A stretch of DNA of 21,575 nt from a virus, in IMG/VR virus record IMGVR_UViG_3300031857_001607, positions 1-21,575 of that record; one strand, 5' to 3'. Each line of letters begins with the position of its first letter. Positions within the stretch are counted from its first letter, which is position 1. Positions 18,462-21,575 of this stretch are shown here, piece after piece. Both the position numbers and the translations under genes were made by a program. The notes under the pieces are model-generated. The model saw nothing but the letters and a program-made list of their open reading frames with translations. It was not told where the DNA came from and did no database searches.

Positions 18462-20665
18462 AAGACTGTCTTAACTGTTACTGTGAGTAGACCACCAAAC
18501 CCAGAGAAGTTCCCACTAGGTGGGGTCTTACGAGAGAACTGCACTTGCTCAATGATTGCTTGCACACGCTCTCCTGTTGTGAAGTCTTGGATATTGATGA
18601 TGTCACCTTCTGCTTCGATAGTTTCTAGTAATTGAATACGCTCCCACGCACGGCCTTCATAGCCAGTGATTACGTTATAACGGTCTTTCTCAACGTCAAA
18701 ACACCATACGGGGAACTGAATCAACCGTTGGCGTTTAGTTGCAGGAAGCGCTTTTGCTTGGAAGCCCTTAAACACGGGTCCTTGACTGGTATCGCTTGCG
18801 CTACGTGAGAGCGTAAACTTGTATGAAAGGAACTCTTGTGGGAGTTCTGGTGCAGTAGTTGCTGCCTCTGGTGTGCCTACTGCAGCATTGTAAGAGATGA
18901 CGTTGTTTACATTGCCATTCTCTTCTATTGTTTGAATGTCCATAGCACCATAGGTGAATACACCTCTAGCGCGTACAAACTTAAAGTTCTTTGGCTCTAG
19001 TGTTCCGTAACGGATAGCACCTGTCTGTACATATCCAGAGGTAACTAGAGCGCTTGCTGACTCTAGATAGATTGCTCCATTGGTAGCACTATATCCAGTA
19101 GCAAATGCCAGGCGATTGGTTGTACCAATAAAGGCAACTGCTGTGGTAAAGTGTGTTCCTGACTGAATTCCTACCAAATCATTTGCGTAAGCAAAACGAA
19201 GTGGCTCTCCCTCAATAAGTTGGCTGAGATCAACGCGAGTAAGTCCAGCATTAGAACCTACACCTGTTGTAGCCCATACGAAACGATCAGCACAGGCGAC
19301 GTCATAGACAGGCTGGGTTGTCTCTACAATTAGAGGACCGTATGCAAGGGAACCGTCTTGGTCATTAACTTCGGCAACGCGTAGACCCTTGCTAGTTCCA
19401 ATAATCATGTAGCCTAGATAGAAGTATAGTTTTTCAACTATCTCTCCTGATGGGAACTCAGCAGCGACTACAGCCTGTGTAAGCACCGGCATTGCTCCGT
19501 TAGTTCCTAAGGTGTACTTCTGAATTGTAGAATAAATGCCAGAATGACCTGCGGTATAGATAGCAGGACCAGAGGCTGCTACAGAAGTGTAGTGATAGTT
19601 AGTATTAGGATTGGTGTAAATCGCGCTAGGTAAAGATGTAGCATTAGTTGCTAGTTCATAAACCGAGTTATTAACGCAAAGAATAATACGATCTTTAACA
19701 AATTCCATAGCAGCGTAAGTAATTGTAATGCTGTTTGCCGTAAACATAGGTGACGGAATAGTTGTAGTATTATCAGTCAGCAACTTCTTGTACATGTGAA
19801 GTCTTGGAGTACCGCTTATATCAGCATTGGTTACCCAGTATGCAAAGACACCATCATCGCAGATGGCATACACAGGCTCTGCACTACCAGTATTATAGTC
19901 AATAAAATGAACTACTGGGTCAGTTACACCAGTACCTGCTGGAGATACTGCTGCAGATGTTACGTTGCTAGCAGTTTTAGCGTAAGTAAAGGTTGTTGTA
20001 GTAGGAGTACCAGTAATTGTGTAAGTACCATTAAAGGTAGCGTCTACACCAGAAATTGTTATTTCTAGACCAGTAGATAGTCCGTGTGCTGCAGATGTAG
20101 TAAGCGTTGCTACGTTAGAGGTCAATGCCTTATTGGTGATAGATACAGTAATTGCTGGGTAAATCTTATCTACATCATACTCATCGTGAAGTAAAACACC
20201 ATTGATACCAGACCACTGAATAGATCGGATATGCTGCTGAGGATGTTGGTGATCTGTTCCAACCACAGGACCAGTTGTTACGTGAGTGTTTTCTGTATCT
20301 TTGAGTAGGGTTACTTGACCCTTTACCCAAGGATTAACACCTTGTGAATCAAAGTAGCGGTAGCCAATAGACTCACCTGCTGATGGATCGTAAAACTTGA
20401 TACCTGCACCACCATGGAAAGATGACTGAGATCGTAGCCACCAGCCTGTTAAAGACTGCTCGCCTGGTTCTCTTGAGTTGTCAAACTGTTCTTTGCGGTA
20501 TGGTGCTGTCTCACGCTGATACGGATTCTGATCCGTTGGAGCCATGAAGAATGGGATACCACCAAAGGCTACGTCATAGTCCTCTGCTCTGTTGGTCCAG
20601 AATCCACTTGTTCCAGGATTACCTACATTGAGGGGTAAACCCTCGGTAATATCTTGGCCAGCCAA
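18458..20665 (-). CDS. Large tail protein with inserted FCCH-like beta domain
   Basis: The 735-aa product is beta-rich, with repeated aromatic and glycine-containing strands (about 255-560) suggesting a propeller. An inserted module at 173-245 (NVATLTTSAAHGL, FNGTYTITGTP, TTTFTYAKTASN) belongs to a repeat often annotated as E1 FCCH-like in phage structural proteins. Start TTG 20665 has GGAGG 7 nt upstream. It is followed by lysis genes and preceded by fibre-like genes, so a minor tail or receptor-binding role is likely; the specific position in the tail is not shown. Confidence 0.72.
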   Translation of the reverse strand: MAGQDITEGLPLNVGNPGTSGFWTNRAEDYDVAFGGIPFFMAPTDQNPYQRETAPYRKEQFDNSREPGEQSLTGWWLRSQSSFHGGAGIKFYDPSAGESIGYRYFDSQGVNPWVKGQVTLLKDTENTHVTTGPVVGTDHQHPQQHIRSIQWSGINGVLLHDEYDVDKIYPAITVSITNKALTSNVATLTTSAAHGLSTGLEITISGVDATFNGTYTITGTPTTTTFTYAKTASNVTSAAVSPAGTGVTDPVVHFIDYNTGSAEPVYAICDDGVFAYWVTNADISGTPRLHMYKKLLTDNTTTIPSPMFTANSITITYAAMEFVKDRIILCVNNSVYELATNATSLPSAIYTNPNTNYHYTSVAASGPAIYTAGHSGIYSTIQKYTLGTNGAMPVLTQAVVAAEFPSGEIVEKLYFYLGYMIIGTSKGLRVAEVNDQDGSLAYGPLIVETTQPVYDVACADRFVWATTGVGSNAGLTRVDLSQLIEGEPLRFAYANDLVGIQSGTHFTTAVAFIGTTNRLAFATGYSATNGAIYLESASALVTSGYVQTGAIRYGTLEPKNFKFVRARGVFTYGAMDIQTIEENGNVNNVISYNAAVGTPEAATTAPELPQEFLSYKFTLSRSASDTSQGPVFKGFQAKALPATKRQRLIQFPVWCFDVEKDRYNVITGYEGRAWERIQLLETIEAEGDIINIQDFTTGERVQAIIEQVQFSRKTPPSGNFSGFGGLLTVTVKTVL

Positions 20666-20692
20666 GGCGTACCTCCACTACTAGAAATTAAA

Positions 20693-20941
20693 TTATTCGG
20701 TTACAGGAACTGGTGACACAAAGTTAGTGCCATCCCATTTATCTCCTGAACCTGCATACTTGCCACGAAACGTAGCATTGTAAGATGTCTGTACCCATTC
20801 GGTATCTGCACCGTATAGTGACTTGCAAAAGTCAATACCAATTGACTCTTGCTCTATACCATTCTCATCGTGCAATACTTCGTTGTTTACTACAATTACT
20901 TCTCGTACTATTCCGTCTTCTATCTTCGCAAAATGTGCCAT
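20693..20941 (-). CDS. Tail-associated small protein, 82 aa
   Basis: The 82-aa product begins MAHFAKIEDGIVREVIVV and includes NNEVLHDENGIEQESIG, FCKSLYG and WVQTSYN, a pattern shared with small structural or fibre-linked proteins of cyanophages and other aquatic phages. Its function is not established. Its start overlaps the fibre stop (TAATG), and it sits between two tail genes. Confidence 0.65.
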   Translation of the reverse strand: MAHFAKIEDGIVREVIVVNNEVLHDENGIEQESIGIDFCKSLYGADTEWVQTSYNATFRGKYAGSGDKWDGTNFVSPVPVTE

Positions 20942-21575
20942 TATCCAATCACCACAATCACTACGCCTGAACCGCCAGCACCGCCGAAAGAACCGCCTCC
21001 TGCTCCACCGCCTGTGTTGGCTGTTCCTGACCCGCCTGTTCCAGTTTCACCACTCACACCGTTACCGCCGCCACCTGAACCACCTGACGAATTTGCAAAC
21101 CCACCACCTCCACCGCCGTACATAACTGAAGCACCTGTTATAGAGTTAGCAATACCTGCTCCTCCGTTGCTGTTCGTCGCTGCTGCTCCTGCACCACCCC
21201 CACCGCCATAAAATGAAGATGAGCCTGCGTTTCCTTGTCCACTAAATCCGCTACCTCCAGAAGTATTATTTCCACCACCTCCAGAACCTCCTGGGCTACC
21301 AGCACCTGCGTTGTTACCACCAAACGATGAACCGTTACCGCCACCTAGAGCAATAGCCAATTGACCGATTGAACTTGCTCTACCGCTTGTGCCAGTAACT
21401 TGATAGGCGTAAGTACCTCCACCATTTCCACCTGAACCGCCAGCACCGACATTTACGGTTAATGTTCCAGAAGGCAAATAGCGCTGTGCATCATAGAGGA
21501 CACCACCCGCGCCGCCGCCACCATTTCCAGCCGCACCGCCACCGCCTACAACAAGAACTTCTGCAGTACCAGCAG
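20941..21575 (-). CDS. Glycine-rich tail fibre/adhesin, C-terminal part (cut by window edge)
   Basis: The frame is open from the right edge to the stop at 20941 (about 210 codons visible); a TTG at 21477 is only an internal codon, since the reading upstream (EVLVVGGGGAAGNGG, GVLYDAQRYLPSG) continues the same pattern. The chain is dominated by glycine runs with Ser, Asn and Ala, and ends GGSGVVIVVIG. Such sequence forms polyglycine-II-type sandwiches in distal fibre adhesins. Receptor binding is a reasonable inference. The N-terminal part and true start lie outside the window. Confidence 0.75.
   Translation of the reverse strand, partial: AGTAEVLVVGGGGAAGNGGGGAGGVLYDAQRYLPSGTLTVNVGAGGSGGNGGGTYAYQVTGTSGRASSIGQLAIALGGGNGSSFGGNNAGAGSPGGSGGGGNNTSGGSGFSGQGNAGSSSFYGGGGGAGAAATNSNGGAGIANSITGASVMYGGGGGGFANSSGGSGGGGNGVSGETGTGGSGTANTGGGAGGGSFGGAGGSGVVIVVIG

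Noticed and set aside
20823-21211. Pro-rich open frames on the plus strand at the right end
   Set aside because: They are antisense shadows of the glycine-rich fibre gene (Gly codons read backward as Pro/Ala).
1-21575. tRNA genes, CRISPR arrays, insertion sequences, integrase or attachment sites
   Set aside because: By eye I saw no cloverleaf with a TTCRA loop, no regularly spaced repeats with spacers and no transposase or integrase motif. The six palindromes are too unevenly spaced, with genes between them, to be CRISPR repeats.

Overview
The window is a piece of a tailed double-stranded DNA phage, or prophage, of an actinobacterial host. Phage identity rests on a large terminase followed by a portal gene, a tail and lysis block with a CHAP endolysin and holin-like proteins, and a compact replication operon. 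The host call rests on a WhiB-like iron-sulfur regulator (a family known from Actinobacteria and their phages), two -10 boxes placed 6-7 nt before an ATG as in leaderless actinobacterial mRNAs, and an SOS box of the CGAAC-N4-GTTCG type used by actinobacterial and other Gram-positive LexA. The moderate base composition would suit a freshwater actinobacterium; that is inference only.

Layout. Positions 1-3071 (leftward): portal (cut by the left edge) and large terminase. Positions 3072-3881: about 800 bp without a convincing protein gene. It carries stem-loops in the terminase leader, a dense run of short-loop hairpins ending in terminator-like structures, a LexA-type box, seven TCGAGG motifs and a 17-bp palindrome. 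Positions 3882-8487 (rightward): an orphan 217-aa gene with its own terminator, then a small membrane protein, a zinc-rich amidoligase, a class II glutamine amidotransferase, small zinc-binding and membrane proteins and a WhiB-like regulator, ending at a strong terminator. The palindrome TGTTGGATWATCCAACA occurs six times here, mostly 12-22 nt before start codons, and I found it nowhere else in the window. Positions 8545-15174 (leftward, tightly overlapping): Cas4/RecB-like nuclease, unknown zinc protein, DnaB/RecA-like ATPase, zinc ribbon, secreted transglycosylase-like protein, Holliday-junction-resolvase-like nuclease, primase split between two frames, MazG/DUF1599-like protein, HNH endonuclease, metallophosphoesterase, sigma-factor-like protein and two small proteins. 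Positions 15175-15471: divergent promoter region. Positions 15472-15752 (rightward): two tiny zinc proteins. Positions 15819-21575 (leftward): glycine-rich fibre (cut by the right edge), tail proteins, a proline-rich signal-peptide protein, holin-like proteins and endolysin, ending at a terminator.

How it may work together. The leftward early operon supplies DNA processing and replication functions and a candidate transcription factor; the late leftward blocks build and release virions. The rightward block looks like a separately controlled accessory module. An SOS box, repeated palindromic operators and WhiB suggest conditional expression, and an amidoligase paired with a glutamine amidotransferase suggests formation of amide bonds on a peptide, protein or cell-wall target. 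I see no integrase, repressor, tRNA or CRISPR array in the window, so temperate lifestyle is not shown.
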